A stretch of DNA of 64,000 nucleotides from Paenibacillus sp. FSL W8-0426 (GCF_037969725.1 NZ_CP150203.1:3240001-3304000); one strand, 5' to 3'. Shown: positions 18,387 through 28,499, counted from the first letter of the stretch. Numbers and translations: made by a program. Notes: generated by a model from the sequence alone, not told the origin.

Positions 18387-19892
18387 ATGAAATTTGGCTA
18401 TGCAAAGTTGATAGCGCTTACGATTTGCGGCAGTCTGATGCTCTCCGCGTGCTCCGGAGGGAAAAGTGAAACAGGAACCAGTGCAGATGGCAAAACGACC
18501 ATTACTTGGCTGAACATCATGCATACGGCTTCGCCGCCAACGGATACGGTGCTTGACAAAATCGAAGAGCTGACGAATGCGGATATCCAGTTTTCCTGGA
18601 TACCGGATGCTTCAAAGGAAGAGCGCCTGAATACCTCGCTGGCTTCGGGTTCCCTGGCTGATATCGTTTCGCTGACGATTCTGGAAAACTCGTCGGTTCG
18701 AAACGCGCTAAAAGCGGGAGTTTTCTGGGAAGTTGGACCCTATCTGGATGAATTCCCGAACTTGAAAGGAATCTCCCAAGACATGCGAAATTCCGCTTCC
18801 ATTGAAGGAAAGCTGTACGGGATCCCGATGCAAAAACAGGTTGCGCGCAACGGCGTTATCATTCGCAAAGATTGGCTGGACCGACTCGGATTGCCTGTGC
18901 CCAAAACGACGGCAGAACTGATGCAGGTAGCCAAAGCGTTTACCGAACAAGATCCTGACGGCAATGGGGTCAAAGACACGACAGGGTTCATGGACCGCAG
19001 CGATCTCGTGTTTGGAGCATTCAAAACGCTGGGTTCCTACTTCGGAACGCCTAGCAGCTGGGCCGTCAGCGAGGATGGCAAAGTGACGCCCGAATTCGAA
19101 TCGGAGGGGTACATCCAGGCGATGGATTTCATGAAGGAGCTGTATGACAACGGCTACATCAATCAGGATTTCGCGGTCACGGCGAAAAAGGATCAACAAG
19201 AGGGCTTCGCGCAAGGCAAAGCCGGCATTTACGTAGGCGCTTTATTTGATAGCAAAGGACTGCTTAATTTGGCCAAAGGCGTTCAAGATGACATGGAACT
19301 CGTTATGGTGAACGATATCACGTCCACGGGCAACGAAAGCGATCGGGCCATTTGGTCCACATCCAACGGCGTAGGCGGACTGCTTGCGTTCCCGAAATCG
19401 GAGGTGAAGGACGAAGCCGAATTAAAGCGGGTGCTGAAATTTATGGATGATCTCATGAGCGAAGAAATCTACACGTTAATGACGTATGGCATCAAAGACG
19501 TGCATTACAGCCTGGATGCCAACAATGGAGCGACCATCATTGACACCAAGCTTTGGGAGCAAGAGGTTCAACCCTTTTCGTCATCCCGGCCCAACGAGAA
19601 CGGATACAGCATTCAGGATGCAGACCCGCTGCGCATCGAATCCACGCGTTTGATCGAGGAAAACACCAAGTATGCCGTGCTCAATCCGATGTACTCGCTG
19701 GAATCGCCGACGTTTTCGGAGCAAGGCTCCGAATTGCAAAAGATTATTACGGATGCCACCTATAAATACATTCTGGGCAAAACCGACCTGAACGGCTTCC
19801 GAGACGCGGTGAACACCTGGAGATCATCAGGCGGCGACAAAATCATTGCGGAATACGAGGCGGCATACCAAGCCGTGCAAGGGAGCAAGTAA
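18387..19892 (+). CDS. Sugar-binding lipoprotein (LplA type)
   Basis: Extracellular solute-binding protein of 501 residues that delivers oligosaccharides to the permeases. The N-terminus is a lipoprotein signal ending LSAC (Cys about residue 22), followed by a Gly/Ser-rich linker and a type 1 SBP fold with the LYGIPMQKQVARNGVIIRKDWLDRLG segment seen in LplA/YtcQ proteins. It is 50 bases downstream of the LplB-type permease, probably cotranscribed, and upstream of the pectinase, pointing to pectin-derived oligomers as ligand. Confidence 0.93.
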   Translation: MKFGYAKLIALTICGSLMLSACSGGKSETGTSADGKTTITWLNIMHTASPPTDTVLDKIEELTNADIQFSWIPDASKEERLNTSLASGSLADIVSLTILENSSVRNALKAGVFWEVGPYLDEFPNLKGISQDMRNSASIEGKLYGIPMQKQVARNGVIIRKDWLDRLGLPVPKTTAELMQVAKAFTEQDPDGNGVKDTTGFMDRSDLVFGAFKTLGSYFGTPSSWAVSEDGKVTPEFESEGYIQAMDFMKELYDNGYINQDFAVTAKKDQQEGFAQGKAGIYVGALFDSKGLLNLAKGVQDDMELVMVNDITSTGNESDRAIWSTSNGVGGLLAFPKSEVKDEAELKRVLKFMDDLMSEEIYTLMTYGIKDVHYSLDANNGATIIDTKLWEQEVQPFSSSRPNENGYSIQDADPLRIESTRLIEENTKYAVLNPMYSLESPTFSEQGSELQKIITDATYKYILGKTDLNGFRDAVNTWRSSGGDKIIAEYEAAYQAVQGSK

Positions 19893-19917
19893 AGCAAAAC
19901 AATAAGGAGAGTCAACG

Positions 19918-19963
19918 GCCCGGATCGTACGTTCAAAAGAGGATTGACGAAACGGGCTTTTTT
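19918..19963 (+). terminator. Weak terminator-like hairpin
   Basis: GCCCG and CGGGC (19918-19922, 19953-19957) pair across a 30-base loop followed by six T. It may separate the importer mRNA from the pectinase mRNA. Confidence 0.35.
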
Positions 19964-20106
19964 AAAGATGCAGCGAGTTCATATCTTGTTCATTGGCTGT
20001 GCCTTCATTCGCTAAGGAGGTGATGTTTGGCCTGCTGAAAGGTTAGCTGCCTCTCGGCAAACACGGCATTGAACCGAATAGACGATACCGGAGGAGGAAG
20101 ATTCTT

Positions 20107-23100
20107 TTGAAAAGGATTGTGTCACTCGTTTTGGTCATATCCATGCTATTCAGTCTGCTTCCAGCGATGGCTGCTGCGGAAGAAGCGAACGAAGCCGGTT
20201 CATTGCCTGCCTTTCCCGGAGCTGAAGGCGGCGGAAAATATGTAACCGGCGGCAGGGGAGGCGCGGTGTACGAAGTAACGACCTTGGCGGATTCCGGCCC
20301 CGGTTCCCTGCGCGAAGCGGTCAGTCAAAATGACACTACAGTGGTGTTCCGGGTCGGCGGCACGATTCATCTTGAATCCCCGCTGGCCATCACGGGCTCC
20401 AACCTTACTCTTGCGGGCCAGACGGCTCCCGGCGAAGGCATCACCGTTTCGGATTATTGGACCACGTTTCAAGCCGATAACATTATCGTGAGACATATGC
20501 GTTTTCGCCTTGGAGACAAACATCCCAGCGAGGATGACGTGTTCGGTGGGCGTTACCACAAAAACATTATCATCGACCATTGCTCGTTCGCTTGGTCTGT
20601 CGATGAAGTGCTCAGCATGTACGTCAACGAAAATACGACCGTACAGTGGTCCGTCATTGCCGAAAGCATGCTGATGACTACCCACCAGAAGGGAAGACAT
20701 GGCTACGCGGGCATCTGGGGCGGCAACAATGCTTCTTTCCATCACAACATCATCGCCCACAACGTAAGCCGTAACCCGAGATTCGCCGGTTCCCCCGGTT
20801 TCAACACCGAATCGTACAACAACGTCGTTTATAACTGGGGATTTTTCTCAGCCTATGGCGGTGAAGAAGGCAATTATAATTTGATGAACAATTATTACAA
20901 ATACGGGCCAAACACGTATCGTTCGGCTCGGGATCAGGTTTTTCTCGATGTGAGCCCCAATACACGCCTCTATGTCGGAGGCAATGTCGTGGACGGTTTC
21001 CCTGAAGTCACGGCAGACAACTGGCTTGGCGTCGGCGAACTGGCAAACCCGGAGTCCAAATTGTCCTCTCCAGTGGAGATGGCCCATCCTTCGCCTGTTG
21101 ACGATGCAGAAACCGCATATGAACGCGTCCTTGCCGAAGCGGGAGCCGTTCTACCCCGCAGGGATGCCATCGATGCCAGAATCGTGAACGACGTCAAAAA
21201 CCGCACCGGGCAGCACATCAATTCGCAAAAAGAAGTCGGAGGATACCTCGAATTCGAGGAAGCCGTATCCACGTTGGCTGATCGTGACCGCGACGGCATG
21301 CCGGATGATTGGGAAATCAGCATGGGACTGAATCCCGACGATCCGAACGACCGGAACGGAATACACGAATCCGGTTATACCTATCTTGAAGTTTACCTGA
21401 ACGGCATTGTCGGCAACGGCTCGGCCAACCCGGCAGTGACGATCGATTCGCCTGCCAACCATACCATCACGACGCAAGGAGCTTCTGTCGAGATCACAGC
21501 TTCGGCATCCGATTCAGACGGTACGGTGTCCAAGGTGGAGTTTTACCAAAACGACGTCAAATTAGGTGAAGATGATACGGCTCCGTACACCTTTACATGG
21601 GAAAATGTTCAGGACGGAACGCACTATCTGACGGTTCGCGCCATCGACGACACAGGAACGGCGACCCAATCCAACAATGTCACGGTTCATGTCCATAAAG
21701 AAAGCGACATTGCCCCATGGCAATCCACGGATATCGGGACGCCGGGCATTGCCGGACATACGCAGATCGGTTCAAGCGTGACCGATATCACCGTCAAATC
21801 GGCAGGCGATATTCATGGAGATGCTGATCATTTTCATTACGCTTATCAAACTCTGGAAGGCAACGGTGAGATTGTAGCCAAGGTGGAACGCGTAACAGCC
21901 ACGGATGACGGAGCGGAAGCCGGCGTGATGATCCGTGGCGGGCTGGAACCGTCTGCTCCATTTGCCGCACTCATGGTCTCTTATGCCAAAGGCGGGCAAA
22001 AAGCGGTTGGATTGACGCGTGAAAACGCGGGAAAAGATGTTATCTACAAAGAAACGGATACCTTTATCAGCCTCCCTTACTGGGTAAAGCTCGTTCGGCT
22101 CGGGGATCGGGTGACCTCGTCGGTATCCAAAGACGGCAATGATTGGTCTGTCACGGATTCCGTCTATTTCTCCAAGGATGAACCGGTATACATCGGTCTG
22201 GCCGCAGACGCGTCCAAGCCGGACGACGAGGTGGATAAACTGAATACGTCGGTGTTTTCGAATGCTGCAGTCCATGAGCTACCTGCCGATTTCCCATTGC
22301 CACCGAGCCATCTTTCTGCAGTACCCGGTCCCAAATCCGTGGTATTAACATGGGATGAGGTGGAAAACGCAAGCTCGTACTCGGTATTCCGCTCCGAAAT
22401 TTCCGGCGGACCTTATACGAAATTGCAGCAGGGCCTCGGCTCCAATTCATACACAGATTCAAATTTGACGGTGGGCAAAACGTATTACTATGTCGTCAAA
22501 GCCGAGAATGACAAGGGCATCAGCCTGGATTCGAGCGAAGCCAGTGCCGTGCCCGAAGGGGATTTGGAAACGATCTATTATATCGACGAGGACTTTGAGG
22601 AGCAGGAGACCGATACAACGCCAACGGGATATGTAGTGTCGCCGGATCCGCAGGATGCAGACCACAAAGTGGTCATCGCAGGCGTTCCTTCCGGAACAAG
22701 CGGCAACTCATCGGCCAAAGCGTTGATGCTCTACGACAATGCGCCGGGCACAACGCAATTCATTCGCGCGTTCCAGCCTCCGCAGGGAAACTTTGTTTTC
22801 GAAACGGATATCATGTCGCCGGGATGGCCGGGAACTTCATATCTCCTGCAGCTGCAGAACAGCTCGGGAAGTCGTACGGCGCTATCCATCGAAATCCGCA
22901 AACCGTCCGCTCCCGTGGCCGAAGATCAGTATACGTTGGTGTACAAAAAAGACGGAGCGGATCACAAATTGATGGATGTGCCTGCCGCCAATCAATGGTA
23001 CAACCTGAAAATCACGGTCAATGCCGCCTCTCAGAAAGCCGATATTTATATCGACAACGTACGCGTTGCGGACAACGTTCCTTTCCAGGCCGACGTAACC

Positions 23101-25800
23101 GGCGAAGGAATTGGCCGGATTTCGGCAAGAACGCCGGGCACGGGCAAAGGAACCATTTATTACGACAACATTCGCCTCTATGTTGAACCCGTTGCCACGC
23201 CCAAGGGACTCGTGGCCCAGCCCGGGAACGGCATGGTCCGGCTGGATTGGGAAGAAACGGAGGGTGCTTCGACGTACAATGTCAAACGCAGCGATCAACA
23301 AGGTTCCGAGCATGAACTTGTCGCTTCGAACGTGGCCGAAACCCATTACATCGACGAAACCGTCGTCAATGGCACGACCTATTCTTATGTGATCACTGCA
23401 ACAGGCCCGTTAGGCGAGAGCGGACCTTCCAACCTGGTCCAAGTGACGCCATCGGAAGATGCCGTAAGACCGGATGCCCCCGAAAACTTGCAAGCCTTGG
23501 CGAGAGATTCTCAAGCAAAGCTGACATGGCAGGGGGTGGACCAGGCGAGTTACTACACGGTTAAACGCGGTACCCGGGAAGAAGGCCCTTTTGTCACCGT
23601 GGCTTCCCGCACGACGCGGCCTTTCTATCGGGATGGCGGATTGGAGAATGGCACGACATATTATTACGTCGTGTCTGCGACCGGCATCGGAGGAGAGGGA
23701 GCTGATGCCGTCCCGGTCGCCGTGACGCCGACGGCAGCGTTGTCCACGCCAACAGCAGCAGTAGAGTCGCTGCCGAATGCGGTCCGTCTTGTATGGGAAC
23801 CGGTGGAAGGAGCGGCAGCGTATCTCATTAAGCGGGCAGATTCGGTGGAGGGGCCATATGAAATCATCGCTGAAGGCGAAACAGGAACCTCCTACACAGA
23901 CACCGGCCTTCGAAATGGCAAGCCATACTACTATAAAGTAGTTGCGGTGAGCGGTCATACACACAGCTTGGATTCAACAGCGGCGGGAACCCGCCCCGCC
24001 GCGAATGACGGCACGCCTCAAATCCCGTCCGGACTCAGGGCCGAAGCGCAGGACGGCGGCGTTGTTCTCCGTTGGAACGAGGCAGAGGGGGCAGACGGTT
24101 ATGCCGTTAAACGCAGTCATTTGCCGGAAGGACCGTTCGTACCGATTGCCTCGGATTTGAACGGGACAACGTATACCGATTTAGAGCTGGACAATGGCAG
24201 CACGTACTACTATGTCGTCACGGCGCACAATGAGGCAGGAGAAAGCATGTCGTCCGTTCCGGTATCGGAAATTCCTGCGCCCGTACTGACCGTGGCTTCC
24301 GATGGCAGCGCGCAATTCGAACGGGTTCAGGATGCCATCGATGCGGTGCCGGATCAAAGTCCGACGCCGACCATCATCCGGATTCAGGATGGAACATACC
24401 GCGAGAAGCTGAACGTGCCTTCCAGCAAGACGAATTTGCGGATGATTGGCGAGAGCCGTGAAGGAACCGTCCTGGTCTACGGCGATTCGGCAAGCACGCT
24501 GGATGCGGCCGGCAACCCGCTGGGTACTTCGAACAGCTACAGCTTCCGGGTGCAAACGAACGATTTTACGGCCGAACATCTGACGATCCAGAATGATGCC
24601 GGCGACAATGCCGGGCAGGCCGTGGCCCTCTTCGCCCGCGGCGACCGTCTCGTGTTCCGGGATGTCAGCCTGAAGGGATGGCAGGATACGCTCTACGTCA
24701 ACGACGGCAGACAATACTATGTGGATAGTTACATCGAAGGCGACGTCGATTTTATTTTCGGCAACGCAGCGGCAATGTTCGAGAACAGCATCATTCACAG
24801 CCTGAGCAGCGGCTATGTGACGGCAGCTTCGACGGCTGAAGGAAAACCCGGTTATGTGTTCCTGGGCAGCCGAATCACGGCCGAGCCGGGCCTAACCGGC
24901 AAAGTGGCTCTTGGAAGACCATGGCGGCCTAATGCCAACGTCGTCTACATCAACAACTACATGGATGATCATATCAGTCCGTCAGGTTGGAACAATTGGG
25001 GCAATACAGATAACGAACGGACGGCCCGTTTCGCCGAATACGCCAGTTATGGTCCGGGTGCGGCGGCCAAAAGCCGTTACAATTGGTCCAGCCAGCTGAC
25101 GGCAGAAGAAGCGGCCGAATATCTTCCTGCCCGGCATTTAGCCGGAGAAGACGGCTGGAATCCTGCTTCTAAACTTTCATGGGTTGACGCCAACAGAGAG
25201 TTGTCAAAGGTATTCGTGGATGGCGAGCCTGTAGCGGATTTCGATCCGACTCGCAAGGAGTATTCGTTGGTGGTTGCGGACGCAGGTGAGCTGCCTGTCG
25301 TGACGGCGGAAGCCGCTTCTGCGAAGGCCAAAGTGCACATTGAGCAGGCCGATTCCATGCCTGGCCAAGCGACGATCCGGGTTACGGGGCAAGACGGCGG
25401 CGAGTCGGAATATGTCATTCATTTTACGGGTGGGGAAGAGCAGGATACAACACCGCCAACCCTGCGTCTGAAGGTGAACAAACCGGTCCTGAAGGCCAAG
25501 GGGAACAAGCTGGAAACAATCCGGGTCACTGCGAATGCCGAGGATGAAGGATCTGGCGTTGCTTCCATCGTCCTTGTATCGATTACAAGCAATCAGCCTA
25601 AGCAGGGGAAAGGGAAGGGAAACTCCTCGCCTGATATTGTAGGAGCCAAGTATGGCACGCCCGATTATGAATTCAAGCTTCGTGCCGAACGATCGGGGAA
25701 AGGCAAAGGAGAAGACCGCATTTACACGATCACTTACGAGGCAGCGGATCATGCAGGGAACAAAACGAGATCTTCCGTTACGGTAACGGTCAAAAAGTAA
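20107..25800 (+). CDS. Secreted pectate lyase / pectin methylesterase fusion
   Basis: Secreted enzyme of 1897 residues with two catalytic modules. Order: signal peptide (1-24, cut near AAAEE); PL1-like pectate lyase (about 35-415, beginning FPGAEGGGKYVTGGRGG and with IIIDHCSFAWSVDE); Ig-like domain (445-530); beta-sandwich region like DUF1349 (540-715); fibronectin III (731-820); a second LamG-like region (825-1025); four more FN3 repeats (about 1030, 1120, 1210, 1302); CE8 pectin methylesterase (1392-1685) with QDTLY Asp at 1527, GDVDFIFG Asp at 1548 and LGRPW Arg at 1604; and C-terminal beta domains. The esterase removes methyl groups, making homogalacturonan a lyase substrate. TTG start after GAGGAGG. 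Confidence 0.95.
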   Translation: MKRIVSLVLVISMLFSLLPAMAAAEEANEAGSLPAFPGAEGGGKYVTGGRGGAVYEVTTLADSGPGSLREAVSQNDTTVVFRVGGTIHLESPLAITGSNLTLAGQTAPGEGITVSDYWTTFQADNIIVRHMRFRLGDKHPSEDDVFGGRYHKNIIIDHCSFAWSVDEVLSMYVNENTTVQWSVIAESMLMTTHQKGRHGYAGIWGGNNASFHHNIIAHNVSRNPRFAGSPGFNTESYNNVVYNWGFFSAYGGEEGNYNLMNNYYKYGPNTYRSARDQVFLDVSPNTRLYVGGNVVDGFPEVTADNWLGVGELANPESKLSSPVEMAHPSPVDDAETAYERVLAEAGAVLPRRDAIDARIVNDVKNRTGQHINSQKEVGGYLEFEEAVSTLADRDRDGMPDDWEISMGLNPDDPNDRNGIHESGYTYLEVYLNGIVGNGSANPAVTIDSPANHTITTQGASVEITASASDSDGTVSKVEFYQNDVKLGEDDTAPYTFTWENVQDGTHYLTVRAIDDTGTATQSNNVTVHVHKESDIAPWQSTDIGTPGIAGHTQIGSSVTDITVKSAGDIHGDADHFHYAYQTLEGNGEIVAKVERVTATDDGAEAGVMIRGGLEPSAPFAALMVSYAKGGQKAVGLTRENAGKDVIYKETDTFISLPYWVKLVRLGDRVTSSVSKDGNDWSVTDSVYFSKDEPVYIGLAADASKPDDEVDKLNTSVFSNAAVHELPADFPLPPSHLSAVPGPKSVVLTWDEVENASSYSVFRSEISGGPYTKLQQGLGSNSYTDSNLTVGKTYYYVVKAENDKGISLDSSEASAVPEGDLETIYYIDEDFEEQETDTTPTGYVVSPDPQDADHKVVIAGVPSGTSGNSSAKALMLYDNAPGTTQFIRAFQPPQGNFVFETDIMSPGWPGTSYLLQLQNSSGSRTALSIEIRKPSAPVAEDQYTLVYKKDGADHKLMDVPAANQWYNLKITVNAASQKADIYIDNVRVADNVPFQADVTGEGIGRISARTPGTGKGTIYYDNIRLYVEPVATPKGLVAQPGNGMVRLDWEETEGASTYNVKRSDQQGSEHELVASNVAETHYIDETVVNGTTYSYVITATGPLGESGPSNLVQVTPSEDAVRPDAPENLQALARDSQAKLTWQGVDQASYYTVKRGTREEGPFVTVASRTTRPFYRDGGLENGTTYYYVVSATGIGGEGADAVPVAVTPTAALSTPTAAVESLPNAVRLVWEPVEGAAAYLIKRADSVEGPYEIIAEGETGTSYTDTGLRNGKPYYYKVVAVSGHTHSLDSTAAGTRPAANDGTPQIPSGLRAEAQDGGVVLRWNEAEGADGYAVKRSHLPEGPFVPIASDLNGTTYTDLELDNGSTYYYVVTAHNEAGESMSSVPVSEIPAPVLTVASDGSAQFERVQDAIDAVPDQSPTPTIIRIQDGTYREKLNVPSSKTNLRMIGESREGTVLVYGDSASTLDAAGNPLGTSNSYSFRVQTNDFTAEHLTIQNDAGDNAGQAVALFARGDRLVFRDVSLKGWQDTLYVNDGRQYYVDSYIEGDVDFIFGNAAAMFENSIIHSLSSGYVTAASTAEGKPGYVFLGSRITAEPGLTGKVALGRPWRPNANVVYINNYMDDHISPSGWNNWGNTDNERTARFAEYASYGPGAAAKSRYNWSSQLTAEEAAEYLPARHLAGEDGWNPASKLSWVDANRELSKVFVDGEPVADFDPTRKEYSLVVADAGELPVVTAEAASAKAKVHIEQADSMPGQATIRVTGQDGGESEYVIHFTGGEEQDTTPPTLRLKVNKPVLKAKGNKLETIRVTANAEDEGSGVASIVLVSITSNQPKQGKGKGNSSPDIVGAKYGTPDYEFKLRAERSGKGKGEDRIYTITYEAADHAGNKTRSSVTVTVKK

Positions 25801-25841
25801 GATTTACATGGCATAATAAATGGTTCACTCGCATTGAAATG

Positions 25842-25873
25842 AAAAGCCGCTAATCTAATTTAGCGGCTTTTTG
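25842..25873 (+). terminator. Rho-independent terminator
   Basis: AAAAGCCGCTAA pairs with TTAGCGGCTTTT around a 5-base loop, then T-rich. Near-identical hairpins end the genes at 34083 and 52865. Confidence 0.85.
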
Positions 25874-25942
25874 TCTATGTCTGCCAAACCATGCAATTCA
25901 AAGTCTTGAAGAAGAGCGGCTTCGTGACAAGAGTCATCGGAC

Positions 25943-26599
25943 TCAACCCTTTTGTTGAATCCTATAAACGCAGCTTCTTCCTCCCGCTAAAATATACTCT
26001 ACCCGCTCAACGGCAACGTCATTTCCGAGAACGTGATGAAACAATTGCAGTTCGTTCTTGCATAATCCGGTGCAGGCCGCCGCTGCTTCACAAATCGGGC
26101 AGTGCTTCTCGATAAACAATAGACTGCCATCGTCTTCTTGCTTGATCTCCGCCATATACCCTTCATTGGTTCGAACTTCCGCCAGTTTCTCCAGTCTCTC
26201 TTCGATGATAGAAGTGTCGCCGATGTACTCCAAATATTTTTCTTGCATTTTTTTATTCCTAACAGTCAGCAGTTTATCCATGCCTTCGCTTCCGAAAGCC
26301 TCTTTCATCGAATGGATCAGACTGAGCGATAAATCTGAATAGCCGCTTGGGAAAAAACGATCCGCTGCAGGCGTTAATCTCCATAGCTTGGTTGGCCGGC
26401 CCATCGGACGAGCCTCTTCTTCGTATGTAACCAATCCTTCTTCCTGCAAGGCATTCAAATGTTGGCGAATCGCCATTCCTGATAACGAAAAATGAGCAGA
26501 AAGGGCTACGACATCCATTCCCGCGTGTTCTTTTAATTGATTGATGATGGCCCTCCGAGTACTCGTGGAGGCATCTTTTTTCGTTTGGTTTCGACTCAT
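25943..26599 (-). CDS. SufR-like winged-helix regulator with cysteine cluster
   Basis: Regulator of 218 residues. Residues 10-75 are a winged helix-turn-helix (RRAIINQLKEHAGMDVVALSAHFSLSG, wing PMGRPTKLWRLT); the C-terminal part carries Cys at 167, 170, 176, 180 and 210 in an HCPICEAAAACTGLC setting that resembles the Fe-S-binding region of SufR-type regulators. It may sense Fe-S supply or redox state. GGAGGT lies before the ATG. The divergent region holds fragments of an HxlR regulator and an A-type Fe-S carrier, which agrees with an Fe-S theme but shows decay. Confidence 0.82.
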   Translation of the reverse strand: MSRNQTKKDASTSTRRAIINQLKEHAGMDVVALSAHFSLSGMAIRQHLNALQEEGLVTYEEEARPMGRPTKLWRLTPAADRFFPSGYSDLSLSLIHSMKEAFGSEGMDKLLTVRNKKMQEKYLEYIGDTSIIEERLEKLAEVRTNEGYMAEIKQEDDGSLLFIEKHCPICEAAAACTGLCKNELQLFHHVLGNDVAVERVEYILAGGRSCVYRIQQKG

Positions 26600-26670
26600 G
26601 TAGACCTCCGCTATAAACCATGATATCTAAGGGAATGTGTACATTTTAAACAATAATGTTGACAAAGTAA

Positions 26671-26823
26671 AGGGAACTCCAAACGGAGGATTTGGTTACA
26701 AGAACCTGTTTGAAGCAACCACATCAAATCATGTATGCACTGACCCCCAAAGGGTCTGCGCTTGCTGCATTCATTCCCGGTTTGACGGACTGGGTTGCGT
26801 ATAAAGAAGAGGAGTCGCCTTGA
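26671..26823 (+). pseudogene. C-terminal remnant of an HxlR-family regulator
   Basis: Fifty codons and a stop read RELQTEDLVTRTCLKQPHQ, then MYALTPKGSALAAFIPGLTDW, matching the recognition wing and the Y-LT-KG motif of HxlR proteins. The N-terminal half is missing and a stop codon lies directly upstream. There is no ribosome binding site or start, so this is a broken gene end. Confidence 0.75.
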
Positions 26824-26886
26824 CTGCCCTGGCTGCTTTTTATAACCATTACGATTTACAAAACGATTCTATGGAGGGATATGAAA

Positions 26887-27031
26887 ATGATTCAGGTCAC
26901 CGAAACAGCATCACGAAAATTGCATCATCATCGCTAGCGCCAACCTGCCTAATGCGTCTTTAAGAGTCGGTATTGAAGAAGGCGGGATGATCGGGGGGTT
27001 CACCATGAATAATCCAAATGCAAAAGCGTCG
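26887..27031 (+). pseudogene. Degenerate A-type Fe-S carrier (HesB/IscA-like)
   Basis: ATG at 26887 after GGAGGGAT starts MIQVTETASRKL, the usual HesB/IscA beginning, but stops after 16 codons. About five bases on, in another frame, LPNASLRVGIEEGG continues the family pattern with MIGGFTM in place of the expected CSGF-type turn. Everything beyond about 27031 is unlike the family, including the C-terminal Cys pair. It is therefore frameshifted, truncated and has lost its metal-binding Cys. Confidence 0.7.
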
Positions 27032-27140
27032 ATGTCATTCAATGTTTACTTCCACTGCGACTATATTGGTACTTTATATCCTATTGGTTATTGTATTGAA
27101 AACGTTCTGTTTTTAGCAACATAGGCAGTTGTAAAATTAT

Positions 27141-27185
27141 CTGAGGACAAATCTTATCTAGATTAAGGGTAAGGTTTGTTCTCAG
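27141..27185. other. Orphan 18-bp hairpin
   Basis: Bases 27141-27158 pair with 27168-27185 over 18 bp (three wobble pairs, no mismatch) around a 9-base loop. No T-tract follows and no intact gene flanks it closely. It could be a structured RNA, a recombination site or the arm of a lost mobile element. Confidence 0.55.
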
Positions 27186-27212
27186 CGTAAATTAAACGTT
27201 TCCGTTCGTGAT

Positions 27213-27243
27213 CATGTTCTTAAGAGCATGTATTTTTTATTTT
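27213..27243 (+). terminator. Terminator-like hairpin
   Basis: CATGTTC and GAGCATG pair around TTAA, followed by TATTTTTTATTTT. It may be a leftover terminator of the decayed region. Between 27244 and 27467 no convincing gene is seen; a 37-codon frame beginning near 27309 is probably noise or another fragment. Confidence 0.45.
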
Positions 27244-27467
27244 CAAAAATGATTAAAGTACATATTAGTTTAGGCTCCCATTATTAAGTCGCACAATGAA
27301 GCAATGAAATGAAAAAAAACATTGAGGCACTCATCCTAAAATGCCAGCAGCATGAGATCGATCCTTGCGGCTGGATGAGGAACTCACCAGCTGCCTTCTT
27401 TCCATTCACATTTAGTTCATAAAAGTACGATATTCTTCCCCTATCAACGATATGGGAGGAACCACAA

Positions 27468-28499
27468 TTGATCAAACCATTGGAAAGAGCAGCGCATCAT
27501 GCCTCTGGAGATTGGGCTATTGAAGCACAAGGGCTCGTGAAAACTTTTGGAGATAAGCGGGCGGTAGACGGTGTCAATCTGAACGTAAAGGCAGGTACGA
27601 TCTACGGCGTACTGGGTCCCAACGGGGCAGGCAAAACAACGACGATCCGCATGCTGGGCACCTTGCTGCGTCCGGATATGGGATCAGCCCAAATCTTTGG
27701 ACATGATGTGGTAAAAGAGTCACACATCGTACGCCAGCTGATCGGACTGACCGGCCAATATGCCTCTGTTGACGAATCGCTGAGTGCGAACGAAAATTTG
27801 ATGATCTTTTCCCGCCTTCTCGGTCTTGGACGTGCTGAAGCAAAGCGCAAGACGGCAGACCTGCTGGAAGAGTTCGGGTTGACGGATGCGGCGAAACGCC
27901 CGATTAAAGGTTTCTCGGGAGGCATGCGCCGCCGTCTGGATCTGGCAGCAAGCTTGATCGCACAACCGCCGCTGATCTTTCTGGACGAACCGACGACAGG
28001 GCTCGATCCGCGGACCCGCGCACAGATGTGGAACACGATCCGGCAGCTGGTCCAATCAGGTTCGACGGTCCTGCTGACCACTCAATACCTCGATGAAGCG
28101 GATCAACTGGCCGATCGCGTCGCCGTGATCGATCAAGGACACGTGGTTGCCGAGGGCACGGTGGACGATTTGAAAGCATCGGTGGGCACGGCATCTCTTC
28201 AGCTGCGCATTCAGGAGATGACGCAGCTCGAACAGGCACGTCAGATTGTCGAGCAGATCCTTCGGACCGAATCCAACGTCACGGCGGAAGCGGGGAAGAT
28301 TACTGCGCCCATGGCGGATGCCAATATCGCGGCAGATCTGTTGATTGCCTTTCGTGCCGCAGGCATTGATTTGGCAGAGATGAGCGTGCAGAAGCCTACG
28401 CTGGACGAAGTGTTTCTCGCCATTACTGGCCAGGATGCTCGCGGCAATGAGTCCCATCCATCTCCGGAAACCAATGCAGTGAAGGAGTTGCAAGCATGA
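27468..28499 (+). CDS. DrrA-type drug exporter ATPase
   Basis: ATPase subunit of an ABC-2 exporter, 343 residues. Walker A is GPNGAGKTT (about residues 50-58), signature SGGMRRRLD, Walker B LIFLDEP, followed by TTGLDPRTR and the C-terminal extension with KPTLDEVFLAITG found in daunorubicin-resistance ATPases. TTG start at 27468 follows GGGAGGAA. Its 3' end overlaps the permease start by four bases. The two-component genes downstream could control it. Confidence 0.95.
   Translation: MIKPLERAAHHASGDWAIEAQGLVKTFGDKRAVDGVNLNVKAGTIYGVLGPNGAGKTTTIRMLGTLLRPDMGSAQIFGHDVVKESHIVRQLIGLTGQYASVDESLSANENLMIFSRLLGLGRAEAKRKTADLLEEFGLTDAAKRPIKGFSGGMRRRLDLAASLIAQPPLIFLDEPTTGLDPRTRAQMWNTIRQLVQSGSTVLLTTQYLDEADQLADRVAVIDQGHVVAEGTVDDLKASVGTASLQLRIQEMTQLEQARQIVEQILRTESNVTAEAGKITAPMADANIAADLLIAFRAAGIDLAEMSVQKPTLDEVFLAITGQDARGNESHPSPETNAVKELQA

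Noticed and set aside
27309..27422. Short plus-strand frame of about 37 codons before the DrrA-type gene
   Set aside because: No ribosome binding site and no recognisable family; possibly another fragment but not supported.
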